Shown here in pieces: positions 1-5,590 of a stretch of 15,198 nucleotides of DNA. Numbering within the stretch: position 1 is the first letter of the stretch; every line of letters begins with the position of its first letter. A program made the translations under genes and the position numbers. Below the pieces are notes generated by a model, which was not told the origin of the DNA, did no database searches, and was given only the letters and a program-made list of their open reading frames with translations. Location of the stretch: NCBI GenBank assembly GCA_963169135.1, contig CAUJEQ010000174.1:1-15198 (forward strand). Direction: 5' to 3'. Source of the stretch: Chloroflexota bacterium. GTDB lineage: Bacteria > Chloroflexota > Dehalococcoidia > Tepidiformales > Tepidiformaceae.

Positions 1-1
1 C

Positions 2-43
2 CTGCTGCCGCAGTTCCGGAAGTTCCTGCCGGCGGAACTCTAG
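2..43 (+). CDS. C-terminal tail of an unidentified upstream gene (partial)
   Basis: An open frame enters from the left edge and ends with TAG at 41-43, reading LLPQFRKFLPAEL before the stop. Only 13 residues are visible, so no family can be named. The amphipathic Leu/Phe/Lys pattern reads like a protein C-terminus, but chance cannot be excluded over so short a stretch. If real, the gene ends tail-to-tail with the acetoacetate decarboxylase family gene: the two stops share the palindrome CTAG at 40-43. Confidence 0.3.
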   Translation: MLPQFRKFLPAEL

Positions 44-843
44 ACAGTCACCGACGACGGCGTCTCGGCCCAGACGGTCAGATCATCGATCTTCCCGAAG
101 GCATAGGGCATGAATGCTGCGGGATCGACGGTCGCGGCGACATGCGCCTTCGTGTACAGATCTCCCTCGCTGAGCGTGGCGCCGGTGATGGACAGCACGG
201 GGATGTCAATCAGGGGGTCGTGGCAGGACTCGCGGAACGTGAGCGTGCCCGCGCCGCGGACGGTACGGTGGATGACGCTTCGGTGGGTCACTTCGATGAG
301 CTCCGGGGCGTGAGCGAAGCCCAGGCCATCGGCGGAAGGCAGGAACTTGAAGTAGTAGTTCGGGCTTTCGCGTTCGAGATTGGCCTCGCGGAACCCATCT
401 TCGAACTGGGCGCGGATCTCGATCACGGTGATGCCGCGGCGCGTGACCGTGCCACGGACGTGGCCGCCCGGACGTTGATCAAGCTGGATGTCGGCGAGCT
501 TCTTCGGTTCGGCGTAGAGCTCGCGGCCGAAGATGACCGCGGTATCGGTACTCATCGGCATCGAGAGGCAGTAGGCGCCCTCGCGGCCTTCGAACCGGCA
601 GGCGACGTTGACGGCTGCGGCGTTGAACGGCCCGACACAGTTGGAGCGGGCGATCTCGCTGATGGAAACGGTTACCCGGGGCTCGGCGGCGGGCAGCAGC
701 GGTGGCGGGAGCAGCCCGGCGATCACGCCGGGGTCAGTCTCGAAGGTGACAGCAAGCGTCCGCATGTCCAGGAAGGCGGGCGCTGCAAAGGCCCGCTGTA
801 ATCTCCGCACCTCGTCAGGACCTTTCACGAACCGCGTGTTCAT
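40..843 (-). CDS. Acetoacetate decarboxylase (ADC) family protein
   Basis: A 267-residue protein of the acetoacetate decarboxylase superfamily, whose founding members decarboxylate acetoacetate to acetone and CO2 through a Schiff-base lysine. The hallmark GRELYAEPKKLADI lies at about residues 107-119; K114-K115 correspond to the catalytic lysine and its neighbour in the clostridial YPKKL motif. The length is typical of the family. The ATG at 843 is chosen because GGAGGTG (849-855, reverse strand) lies 5 bases upstream; an in-frame extension to 903 has no such site. Many family members act on other keto or hydroxylated acids, so the substrate is unknown. The gene stands alone, diverging from the small NTF2-like gene at 990 across 146 bases. 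The family assignment is firm; enzymatic acetone production is not. Confidence 0.85.
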   Translation of the reverse strand: MNTRFVKGPDEVRRLQRAFAAPAFLDMRTLAVTFETDPGVIAGLLPPPLLPAAEPRVTVSISEIARSNCVGPFNAAAVNVACRFEGREGAYCLSMPMSTDTAVIFGRELYAEPKKLADIQLDQRPGGHVRGTVTRRGITVIEIRAQFEDGFREANLERESPNYYFKFLPSADGLGFAHAPELIEVTHRSVIHRTVRGAGTLTFRESCHDPLIDIPVLSITGATLSEGDLYTKAHVAATVDPAAFMPYAFGKIDDLTVWAETPSSVTV

Positions 844-871
844 CGCCGCACCTCCGCTGCATCTGGGCGTG

Positions 872-903
872 ATCCTACTCCGCCGCGCAAGCGATGTGTG
901 CAA
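872..903 (-). promoter_or_regulatory. Candidate promoter of the ADC-family gene
   Basis: Read on the - strand, TTGCAC (903-898) and TAGGAT (877-872) resemble -35 and -10 boxes, but the 20-base spacer is long. The predicted transcript start would be near 865, just before the ribosome binding site. The -35 lies back-to-back with the stronger divergent TTGACA at 908-913. This is a weak call based on box similarity only. Confidence 0.28.
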
Positions 904-907
904 CTAC

Positions 908-935
908 TTGACACGTTACCGGGGCTCCCTACGCT
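908..935 (+). promoter_or_regulatory. Promoter of the small NTF2-like gene
   Basis: A perfect -35 box TTGACA (908-913) is followed after 16 bases by TACGCT (930-935), which fits a TANNNT -10. An alternative -10 is GCTAAT (933-938) with a 19-base spacer. Transcription would start near 942, leaving about 48 bases before the ATG at 990. The same TACGCT hexamer occurs in front of the UbiB-like gene and the pyr operon. Confidence 0.5.
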
Positions 936-989
936 AATGCTCGCCTGTCCCACCCCAAACCAGCGGGCAGGTTTCAAGGAGTAACAACA

Positions 990-1295
990 ATGGCGGAACT
1001 GAAGGACGCTGCGGACCAGTTCGCAAAGGACCTGCTGGCGCAGAACATCGCGGGACTGATGGTGGCGTTCACCCCGAACGGCATGGGCCAGGCGATGGCT
1101 CTCCAGTCGCAGATGCAGGCGGCGGGCCCGCAGGGCGGGGCCCCAACGGTCACGATCAACGTCCAGGGCCAGGAAGGCGACGATCACCTGGTCGACATTG
1201 TGATGGCCGGCGAAGGCGATTCGCGCACGATCGCCACCCGCTGGAAGGACGTCGCAGGCGCGTGGAAGGTGGACGCGATTACGCTAAAGGCGTAG
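990..1295 (+). CDS. Small hypothetical protein, probably NTF2-like fold
   Basis: A 101-residue protein with no signal peptide or membrane segment. It opens with a helix (about residues 3-27: DAADQFAKDLLAQNIAGLM), has a Gly/Gln/Met-rich middle, and ends in a strand pattern closing with TRWKDVAGAWKVDAITLKA. The helix followed by a sheet ending in a W-x-V-D strand resembles NTF2/SnoaL-like and DUF4878-type proteins, but no catalytic residues can be assigned. The start is well supported: AAGGAG (976-981) lies 8 bases before the ATG and a promoter precedes it. A strong hairpin just after the stop suggests a monocistronic unit. Its role is unknown. Confidence 0.75.
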   Translation: MAELKDAADQFAKDLLAQNIAGLMVAFTPNGMGQAMALQSQMQAAGPQGGAPTVTINVQGQEGDDHLVDIVMAGEGDSRTIATRWKDVAGAWKVDAITLKA

Positions 1296-1321
1296 GCCAC
1301 CGCGCTCGAGCAGTTCGTTGG

Positions 1322-1346
1322 TGAGGCCGGGCGTTGCCCGGCCTCA
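1322..1346 (+). terminator. Hairpin terminator after the NTF2-like gene
   Basis: The arms 1322-1332 and 1336-1346 form a perfect 11-bp GC-rich stem (core GGCCGGGC/GCCCGGCC) around a 3-base GTT loop. It begins 26 bases after the stop of the small gene. It lacks a true T run (CGCTTCATT follows), so it may be a weak intrinsic terminator or a transcript-end stabiliser. Its position argues against translation of the UbiB-like gene beginning upstream of it at 1318 or 1321. Confidence 0.5.
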
Positions 1347-1369
1347 TCGCTTCATTACCATTCACCGGC

Positions 1370-1375
1370 TACGCT
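1370..1375 (+). promoter_or_regulatory. Candidate -10 box of the UbiB-like gene (possible leaderless transcript)
   Basis: TACGCT at 1370-1375 is identical to the -10 candidates at 930 and 3944. It sits only 2 bases before the ATG at 1378 and 8 bases before the second in-frame ATG at 1384, and no Shine-Dalgarno sequence precedes either. Transcription starting at 1382-1384 would give a leaderless mRNA beginning at or next to the second ATG. No convincing -35 box is visible. Confidence 0.35.
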
Positions 1376-1377
1376 CA

Positions 1378-2739
1378 ATGCCAATGGCAAACACGCTCAC
1401 CGGCGCCCGCCCGCTTTCCTGGCCCCATCGCATCCGGCGCTTTGTCGATGTCGGTTCGACATTCCTGGCAATCTACTGGAGCTACAAGCGGATCCAGCGC
1501 AACAAGAAGCTCACGCCGGCTGAACGCGAGCGCCGCATCTCGGCGGCACACCGGTCGAGCGCGAAGCGCATCTACAGGCTCGCAACGCGGATGGAAGGGC
1601 TCTTGATCAAGACGTGCCAATTCATCAGCAGCCGGGCCGATGTGGCGCCGCCGGAGTACGTTGCCGTGCTCAGCCGGCTGCAGGACCGCGTGCCGGCGCG
1701 GCCGTTCCGCGATGTAGCGGCGCTGATCGAACACGAACTCGGGGGACATCCAGACGCGATCTTCGACGACTTCACGCGCAGGCCGATTGCATCGGCGTCG
1801 CTTGCCCAGGTGCACCGCGCCCGGACGAAGGACGGCCGGGACGTAGCGGTGAAAGTCCAATATCCCGGCATCGACCGCGTGATGGAAACGGACCTGCGGA
1901 ATATCGCCATCCTGGTCCGGATCCTCGCTCGCATCGAGCCGAACTTCGACTTCCGGGTGATCATGGCCGAGTTGAACAAGGACGTGCCGGGCGAGCTCGA
2001 CTTCGTTCGCGAAGGGCACAGCTCCGAGCGCGTGGCCCGGGACCTCTCGCATCGTGCCGACATCCGCATCCCAGCAGTGGTGTGGGAGCATACGGCCAGG
2101 CGAGTGCTGACGACGGAGTTCATCGGAGCGACCAAGATTTCGGAAATTCCGAAGCTGATCGAGCAGGGGATCGACCCGAACCAGGTGGCGCTGATCATGA
2201 CGGAGGCGTACTGCGAACAGATCCTGGTCCACGGGTTCTTCCACGCCGACCCGCACCCGGGAAACCTCTTCGTGCTGCCGGGGCCGGTGGTCGTATTCCT
2301 CGATTTCGGCCTCTCGAAGGAGCTGCCGGAGGGCTTCCGGCTGAACTACGCCCGGCTGGTGTTAGCGCTGATCAGCCAGGACGAGGACCAGATGGTGCAG
2401 GCATTCCGCGCGCTCGGCTTCAAGACGAAGAGCGAGGACCCGCAATCGCTGGTGGCGCTCGGGCAGTCGTTTTTCGAATCGACCGGCGCCGACCAGAAAC
2501 CCTACATCGATGCGGACGTGATGCCGGAAGTGAATGAACGGCTAGCGCGAATCCTGAACGCGAACCCGGTGACCGAAATTCCTGGCGATATTCTGTTGAT
2601 CTTCCGCGTGCTTGGGCTGATGAGCGGGCTGCAGAAGCGGCTGGACAGCCACGTGAACGTGGTCGAGACGATCACGCCCTATGCGCAGGCGCAGGCAGCC
2701 CGCCTCGCGGAACTGGCGGAGGGTTCGGCGGCGGGATAG
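1378..2739 (+). CDS. ABC1/UbiB/AarF family atypical kinase-like protein
   Basis: A 453-residue protein of the ABC1/UbiB/ADCK family, atypical kinases linked to quinone or lipid metabolism. Visible in order: the KxGQ-type helix (K78-T-C-Q81), an alanine-rich nucleotide loop IASASLAQVH (137-146), the catalytic lysine in VAVKVQYP (K159), EFIG (247-250), the catalytic loop HADPHPGN (289-296), and the metal-binding DFG (309-311). In the usually invariant KxGQ the glycine is cysteine here. No C-terminal membrane pair like that of E. coli UbiB is apparent. The start is uncertain: ATG 1378 or ATG 1384 (possibly leaderless); the longer TTG/GTG starts at 1318/1321 run through a terminator-like hairpin. 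The gene converges with the J-like gene, with 12 bases between stops. The family is certain; the substrate and any quinone link are unknown. Confidence 0.9.
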   Translation: MPMANTLTGARPLSWPHRIRRFVDVGSTFLAIYWSYKRIQRNKKLTPAERERRISAAHRSSAKRIYRLATRMEGLLIKTCQFISSRADVAPPEYVAVLSRLQDRVPARPFRDVAALIEHELGGHPDAIFDDFTRRPIASASLAQVHRARTKDGRDVAVKVQYPGIDRVMETDLRNIAILVRILARIEPNFDFRVIMAELNKDVPGELDFVREGHSSERVARDLSHRADIRIPAVVWEHTARRVLTTEFIGATKISEIPKLIEQGIDPNQVALIMTEAYCEQILVHGFFHADPHPGNLFVLPGPVVVFLDFGLSKELPEGFRLNYARLVLALISQDEDQMVQAFRALGFKTKSEDPQSLVALGQSFFESTGADQKPYIDADVMPEVNERLARILNANPVTEIPGDILLIFRVLGLMSGLQKRLDSHVNVVETITPYAQAQAARLAELAEGSAAG

Positions 2740-2752
2740 GCCGGGTCCCGGC
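2740..2752. terminator. Possible bidirectional hairpin between convergent genes
   Basis: GCCGGG-T-CCCGGC is a perfect inverted repeat filling the gap between the stop codons of the UbiB-like gene and the convergent J-like gene. It would fold as a short stem with a 5-base loop in RNA from either strand. There is no T run on either side, so terminator function is only suggested by its position. Confidence 0.3.
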
Positions 2753-3153
2753 TAGAACAGCAGGCGGCCGAGGGCCTGGAAGAGGCCGGTGGCGTTATCC
2801 CAGCCGAGGTAGAGCAGAGCGCCAGCCTGGACCGCGACCACGAGGCCAAGTGCCCCGATGAGCAGGTTTCCGGCCATCGTGCGGCGGCGCTGGACAGCGC
2901 GGGCTTCCTTTTCGAGGCGCTCAAGTTCGCCCTTGAAGAACGCGCGGTCGTACTCACGGCGCAGCTCGGGCTTCGAGAGCACGGCGTACGCCTCGTTGAG
3001 GCGCAGCATGGCCTCCCGGGCCGTCTCGTCGTGGTCGGATTGCTTCACCAGGTCGTCGGAAAGGCGCGCGTAAGCGTTTTCGACCCCGGAAAGGTCGCTC
3101 TTCGGCGGCAGGTTGAGCACCGCGTAATAGTCGATGAGTCTTGTCTCGGACAC
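2752..3153 (-). CDS. J-domain-like membrane protein lacking the HPD motif
   Basis: A 133-residue protein. Residues 8-70 follow the J-domain pattern: DYYAVLNLPP at the start and RLNEAYAVLSKPELRREYDR at the end. The HPD tripeptide between helices II and III, needed to stimulate Hsp70 ATPase, is absent; that stretch reads LVKQSDHDETARE. A charged, possibly coiled-coil segment (72-92) leads to one membrane helix (about 95-117), so the J-like part should face the cytoplasm. The start is GTG, supported by GGGAGG (3160-3165, reverse strand) 6 bases upstream; no ATG is nearby. It lies 58 bases downstream of the TetR gene on the same strand and may be cotranscribed. It is probably a J-like adaptor rather than a true Hsp70 co-chaperone. 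Its role is unknown. Confidence 0.75.
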   Translation of the reverse strand: MSETRLIDYYAVLNLPPKSDLSGVENAYARLSDDLVKQSDHDETAREAMLRLNEAYAVLSKPELRREYDRAFFKGELERLEKEARAVQRRRTMAGNLLIGALGLVVAVQAGALLYLGWDNATGLFQALGRLLF

Positions 3154-3211
3154 ACTCCGCCTCCCTACAGGAAGAAACGGCAGTTTTCAGCGGAACTAGA
3201 GGGTACGGGGG

Positions 3212-3823
3212 CTAAGAAGGTGGTGTCGCAAGCCCGCGGATGTAGTAGCGGACATGTTGGAGAGGGGTTTCCCGGTCGATCGGCGCGCCGCCGAAGACGT
3301 GGGCGAGGATGAACATGTTGAGGATGCCCGTGATAGCCGTCGCGCAGGTGATCACGTGATCGTGACACAATGCGCCAGACTCCATGCCATGCCGGAGGAT
3401 CTCATCGAGGGGCTGGCGGACGCGTTCGCCGAGGGCCTGGGAGAACTCGGCCATTGGCACACCACCGAGGCCGAACACCTCGCGTAACACGAGGGCGATG
3501 ATCTCCTCTTGCTCGAGGAAGTGTTCGAGGTAGCGTTCGCAATAGGCGATGACGCGATCCTGTACCGGAGCCTCCACGGGAAGGTGGGAGCGGATGCCGT
3601 CGGCCATCTCTTCGAGGATCTGGCGGACGATGCTCGCGTAGAGACCATCCTTGGAGCCGAAGTAGTAGTAGATCATCGGCTTGGTGGTCTGGGCGTCTTC
3701 GGAAATTTCGCGGAGCGAAGTGGCGGCGAAGCCCTTGTGTGAGAAGTGGCGAAGCGCGCTGCTGAAGATGCGATCGCGGACTTCGGACTCTCGCCCTGGC
3801 TCGGCTGCGTGTGAGGCACTCAC
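3212..3823 (-). CDS. TetR/AcrR family transcriptional regulator
   Basis: A 203-residue one-component repressor. Residues 12-62 form the TetR DNA-binding domain: helix 1 (RDRIFSSALRHFSHKGFAATS), then ISEDAQTTKPMIYYYFGSKDGLY with the signature YYYF-x-SKDGL. The rest is the ligand-binding and dimerisation helical bundle, whose ligand cannot be predicted. GTG at 3823 is chosen because GGAG (3832-3835, reverse strand) lies 8 bases upstream. A perfect 18-bp palindrome 28 bases upstream of the start is a natural candidate for an autoregulatory operator. The gene precedes the J-like membrane protein in a likely two-gene unit and diverges from the pyr operon; nothing indicates that it controls pyr genes. 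Confidence 0.88.
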   Translation of the reverse strand: MSASHAAEPGRESEVRDRIFSSALRHFSHKGFAATSLREISEDAQTTKPMIYYYFGSKDGLYASIVRQILEEMADGIRSHLPVEAPVQDRVIAYCERYLEHFLEQEEIIALVLREVFGLGGVPMAEFSQALGERVRQPLDEILRHGMESGALCHDHVITCATAITGILNMFILAHVFGGAPIDRETPLQHVRYYIRGLATPPS

Positions 3824-3850
3824 GGTGTTCGCTCCAGGCGGCTACGAGAT

Positions 3851-3868
3851 GGAGCCCCCGGGGGCTCC
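3851..3868. promoter_or_regulatory. 18-bp perfect palindrome, candidate TetR operator
   Basis: GGAGCCCCCGGGGGCTCC is a perfect palindrome just downstream of the TATACT -10 of the TetR gene, at about +3 to +20 of the predicted transcript. TetR-family repressors typically bind palindromes of this size at their own promoters, so self-repression is the simplest reading. It could instead act as a hairpin in the 5' untranslated region (7-bp stem, 4-base loop). Confidence 0.5.
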
Positions 3869-3877
3869 TTACCGGCG

Positions 3878-3906
3878 AGTATAGCGACGGAGTCCTTACG
3901 GATAAC
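3878..3906 (-). promoter_or_regulatory. Candidate promoter of the TetR gene
   Basis: Read on the - strand, TATACT (3883-3878) matches five of six bases of the -10 consensus. At a 17-base spacing the -35 position is a poor GTTATC (3906-3901). The predicted transcript start is near 3871, giving a 5' leader of about 48 bases that includes the palindrome. Confidence 0.45.
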
Positions 3907-3920
3907 CTGAGGAAGAGTGA

Positions 3921-3949
3921 TTGCTGCAGCACCCGGGCTGCGGTACGCT
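3921..3949 (+). promoter_or_regulatory. Promoter of the pyr operon
   Basis: TTGCTG (3921-3926) and TACGCT (3944-3949) are separated by exactly 17 bases. The predicted transcript start, about 3955-3957, places the PyrR-binding hairpin (from 3958) at the very 5' end of the RNA. The -10 hexamer is the same as in two other candidate promoters of this window. The -35 matches consensus only in TTG. Confidence 0.5.
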
Positions 3950-3957
3950 CAGCGAAA

Positions 3958-3990
3958 CCCTTTAAGGTGGTCCCGTGAGGCTGCTAAGGG
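3958..3990 (+). promoter_or_regulatory. PyrR-binding RNA hairpin (anti-antiterminator)
   Basis: The segment GGTCCCGTGAGGCT (3969-3982) matches the published PyrR-binding consensus ARUCCNGNGAGGYU except at its first base. It folds as expected for such sites: lower stem CCCTT (3958-3962) with AAGGG (3986-3990), a purine-rich internal loop, upper stem GGTC (3969-3972) with GGCT (3979-3982), and the hexaloop CCGTGA (3973-3978), which fits CNGNGA. In known systems PyrR with UMP stabilises this hairpin and so prevents the antiterminator. The 3' strand of the lower stem touches the leader ORF ribosome binding site. Confidence 0.88.
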
Positions 3991-4039
3991 AGGAGGTGCC
4001 GGCATGGCCGGCAAGTGTGTTTCGACGTGCGCCTGCTCC
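3989..4039 (+). promoter_or_regulatory. Antiterminator of the pyr attenuator
   Basis: GGAGGAGGTG (3989-3998) can pair with CGCCTGCTCC (4030-4039) over ten positions with one G-G mismatch and one G-U pair. This fold excludes both the base of the PyrR hairpin, by using 3989-3990, and the terminator, by using its whole 5' arm. The enclosed loop contains a separate 7-bp hairpin (3997-4003 with 4007-4013) that overlaps by two bases. The architecture matches classical PyrR attenuators. Pairing was found by eye and no energies were computed. Confidence 0.65.
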
Positions 4040-4066
4040 GATGTCCGGGGGAGGCGTTTTTCATGA
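4004..4066 (+). CDS. Candidate 20-residue pyr leader peptide
   Basis: ATG at 4004 opens a 20-codon frame ending in TGA at 4064-4066, whose TGA overlaps the pyrR ATG (ATGA at 4063-4066). It has an excellent ribosome binding site, GGAGGAGG (3989-3996), 7 bases upstream. The peptide begins MAGKCVSTCACSD and ends basic; it holds three cysteines and has no pyrimidine-sensing codon run that I can see. A translating ribosome would pass through both arms of the terminator and arrive at the pyrR start. Its ribosome binding site is also the antiterminator 5' strand and partly lies in the PyrR hairpin stem. In Mycobacterium smegmatis PyrR is reported to repress by occluding the first ribosome binding site, and this ORF would allow that here. 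It may be untranslated; only its geometry supports it. Confidence 0.5.
   Translation: MAGKCVSTCACSDVRGRRFS
4030..4061 (+). terminator. Attenuation terminator overlapping the pyrR ribosome binding site
   Basis: The arms 4030-4039 and 4047-4056 form a stem with one G-G mismatch and one G-U pair around a 7-base loop, followed by TTTTT at 4057-4061. This is an intrinsic terminator at the expected place in a PyrR leader. Its 3' arm contains GGGGAGG, the Shine-Dalgarno sequence of pyrR (GGAGG at 4050-4054), so the same fold would also hide the pyrR start from ribosomes in transcripts that escape termination. Confidence 0.7.
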
Positions 4067-4608
4067 CTACTCTCTATCTCGGCCCGGATGAACTCTCCCG
4101 GACGATCCGCCGCCTGGGACACGAAATCGTCGAAAATAACCACGGCACGGAAGGGCTGGTTTTGGTCGGCCTGCTTTCGCGCGGGTATCCGCTTGCGCGG
4201 CGCCTGGGCGCGGCCATCCGGGAGTTCGAAGGCGTGGAGATACCGGTCGGCGCTCTCGATATCGGGCTCTACCGCGATGACGTGACGCGGCGGGGGGCTC
4301 CGCCGCCGGTGCGCCCGAGTGACATCCCCGGGAGCATCGACGGGAAGACCATCGTGCTCGTCGACGACGTGCTGTTCACGGGCAGAAGCATCAGGGCTGC
4401 GCTGGATGCGCTGCTCGACTTTGGGCGGCCCGCGCGGGTACGGCTCGCTGTGATGGTGGACCGCGGCCATCGTGAGCTGCCGATCCGGCCCGACTTTGTG
4501 GGCAAGAACATCCCGACCGCGCTGGTCCAGAAGGTGCAGGTGCGGCTCGCCGAAGTCGATGGCGAGGACGGCGTGTACGTGTACGGTGAGGAGGCCACCC
4601 ATGCTTGA
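4063..4608 (+). CDS. pyrR: PyrR bifunctional pyr regulator / uracil phosphoribosyltransferase
   Basis: A 181-residue protein, the usual PyrR length. PyrR binds pyr leader RNA in response to UMP versus PRPP and usually also converts uracil and PRPP to UMP. The PRPP-binding motif VLVDDVLFTGRSIRAAL is at residues 98-114, and MVDRGHRELPIRPDFVGKNIPT (131-152) is strongly conserved in the family; LVGLLSRG (34-41) is the N-terminal flexible-loop region. The ATG at 4063 is chosen for its GGAGG (4050-4054) 8 bases upstream and the family-like N-terminus; an in-frame start at 4015 would run through the terminator. It is the first full gene of the operon and lies directly behind its own RNA target, so autoregulation is expected. 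It overlaps pyrB by 8 bases. Confidence 0.96.
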   Translation: MTTLYLGPDELSRTIRRLGHEIVENNHGTEGLVLVGLLSRGYPLARRLGAAIREFEGVEIPVGALDIGLYRDDVTRRGAPPPVRPSDIPGSIDGKTIVLVDDVLFTGRSIRAALDALLDFGRPARVRLAVMVDRGHRELPIRPDFVGKNIPTALVQKVQVRLAEVDGEDGVYVYGEEATHA

Positions 4609-5590
4609 CGTACGGACGCAAGCGGCGCCCATCGGCGCGCCTGTCCCGACCGAGTGGACGCGCAAAGACCTCCTCGACACCGACACGCTGAGCGCCGACG
4701 AGATCGCGCTCATCCTCGACACGGCAGAAGGGATGCGCGAGGTGCGCTCCCGACCGGTCGCGAAGGTGGCGACCCTGCGGGGCGTAACGGTAGTCACCCT
4801 GTTCTATGAGCAGAGCACCCGCACGCGGGCGAGCTTCGAAGTGGCCGCGAAGGCGCTGGGCGCCGATGTCGTGAACCTGACTGCGTCGGGCAGCTCCGTG
4901 GAGAAGGGCGAATCGCTCATCGACACGGTGAGGACGCTGGAGGCCATTGGCGCAGACCTCCTGGTGATGCGCCACGGGAAATCCGGGGCGCCGTACCTGG
5001 CGGCGCGGAACACGACCGCGGGGGTCATCAACGGCGGTGACGGCACACACGCCCACCCGACGCAGGCGCTGCTCGACCTGTTCACGATGCGCTGCCATGT
5101 GGGGGACCTCGCCGGGAAGAAAGTCGTCATCGTGGGCGACGTGCTTCATAGCCGGGTAGCGCGTTCGAACCTGTGGTCGCTGCTGGCCTCGGGCGCCGAC
5201 GTGACGTTGTGCGGCCCCGCCACGCTTGTACCCCGGTCGCTGCACGGTGCGGCGGCCGAGGAGGGGCGCTGCACGGTCAGCACGGACTTCGACGCAGCCC
5301 TCGAAGGCGCCGACGTGGTGATGGCGTTGCGGATGCAGAAGGAACGCCAGGAAAAAGGGCTCATCCCCTCGCTGCGGGAGTACATCGCGGGTTATCAGCT
5401 GAACGCCCGGCGGTTGGCGCTGGCACGGCCCGGCGCGCTGGTGATGCACCCAGGCCCGATGAACGAGGGCATCGAGATCTCACCGGAGGTGGCACACGGG
5501 CTGACGTCGGTGATCGAAGAGCAGGTGGCGAACGGCGTGGCCGTGCGGATGGCCATCCTCTATCTCATGGCAACTGCGAGGCACGCATGA
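4601..5590 (+). CDS. pyrB: Aspartate carbamoyltransferase catalytic subunit
   Basis: A 329-residue cytoplasmic enzyme that condenses carbamoyl phosphate with L-aspartate to N-carbamoyl-L-aspartate, the first committed step. Visible motifs: FYEQSTRTRASFE (68-80) with the carbamoyl-phosphate-binding STRTR, SSVEKGES (98-105) with the active-site lysine loop, HPTQ (152-155), and HPGPMNEGIEI (283-293) near the C-terminus. The ATG at 4601 overlaps the end of pyrR and has GGAGG (4590-4594) 6 bases upstream. No regulatory pyrI gene is present, so allosteric control of the E. coli type is not expected. The stop overlaps the pyrC start as ATGA, and the neighbouring class I dihydroorotase suggests that a PyrB-PyrC complex, as in Aquifex, is possible (inference). 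Confidence 0.96.
   Translation: MLDVRTQAAPIGAPVPTEWTRKDLLDTDTLSADEIALILDTAEGMREVRSRPVAKVATLRGVTVVTLFYEQSTRTRASFEVAAKALGADVVNLTASGSSVEKGESLIDTVRTLEAIGADLLVMRHGKSGAPYLAARNTTAGVINGGDGTHAHPTQALLDLFTMRCHVGDLAGKKVVIVGDVLHSRVARSNLWSLLASGADVTLCGPATLVPRSLHGAAAEEGRCTVSTDFDAALEGADVVMALRMQKERQEKGLIPSLREYIAGYQLNARRLALARPGALVMHPGPMNEGIEISPEVAHGLTSVIEEQVANGVAVRMAILYLMATARHA

Noticed and set aside
142..801. Long + strand frame antisense to the ADC-family gene
   Set aside because: It is a shadow of the opposite strand in GC-rich DNA: no ribosome binding site, composition without a domain, and the - strand product has a clear family motif.
1318..1377. TTG 1318 or GTG 1321 as start of the UbiB-like gene
   Set aside because: Translation would begin inside or just before a perfect 11-bp terminator-like hairpin and add residues not expected in the family.
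1375..2256. Long - strand frame across the UbiB-like gene
   Set aside because: Arg/His/Pro-rich shadow frame; the + strand carries all the kinase motifs.
4015..4608. Longer pyrR start at 4015
   Set aside because: The extra 16 residues would be encoded by the attenuator itself and do not resemble PyrR N-termini; ATG 4063 has a proper ribosome binding site.
4391..5449. 352-codon - strand frame antisense to pyrR/pyrB
   Set aside because: Shadow of confident pyr genes; the translation is Arg/His/Gln-rich with no domain.
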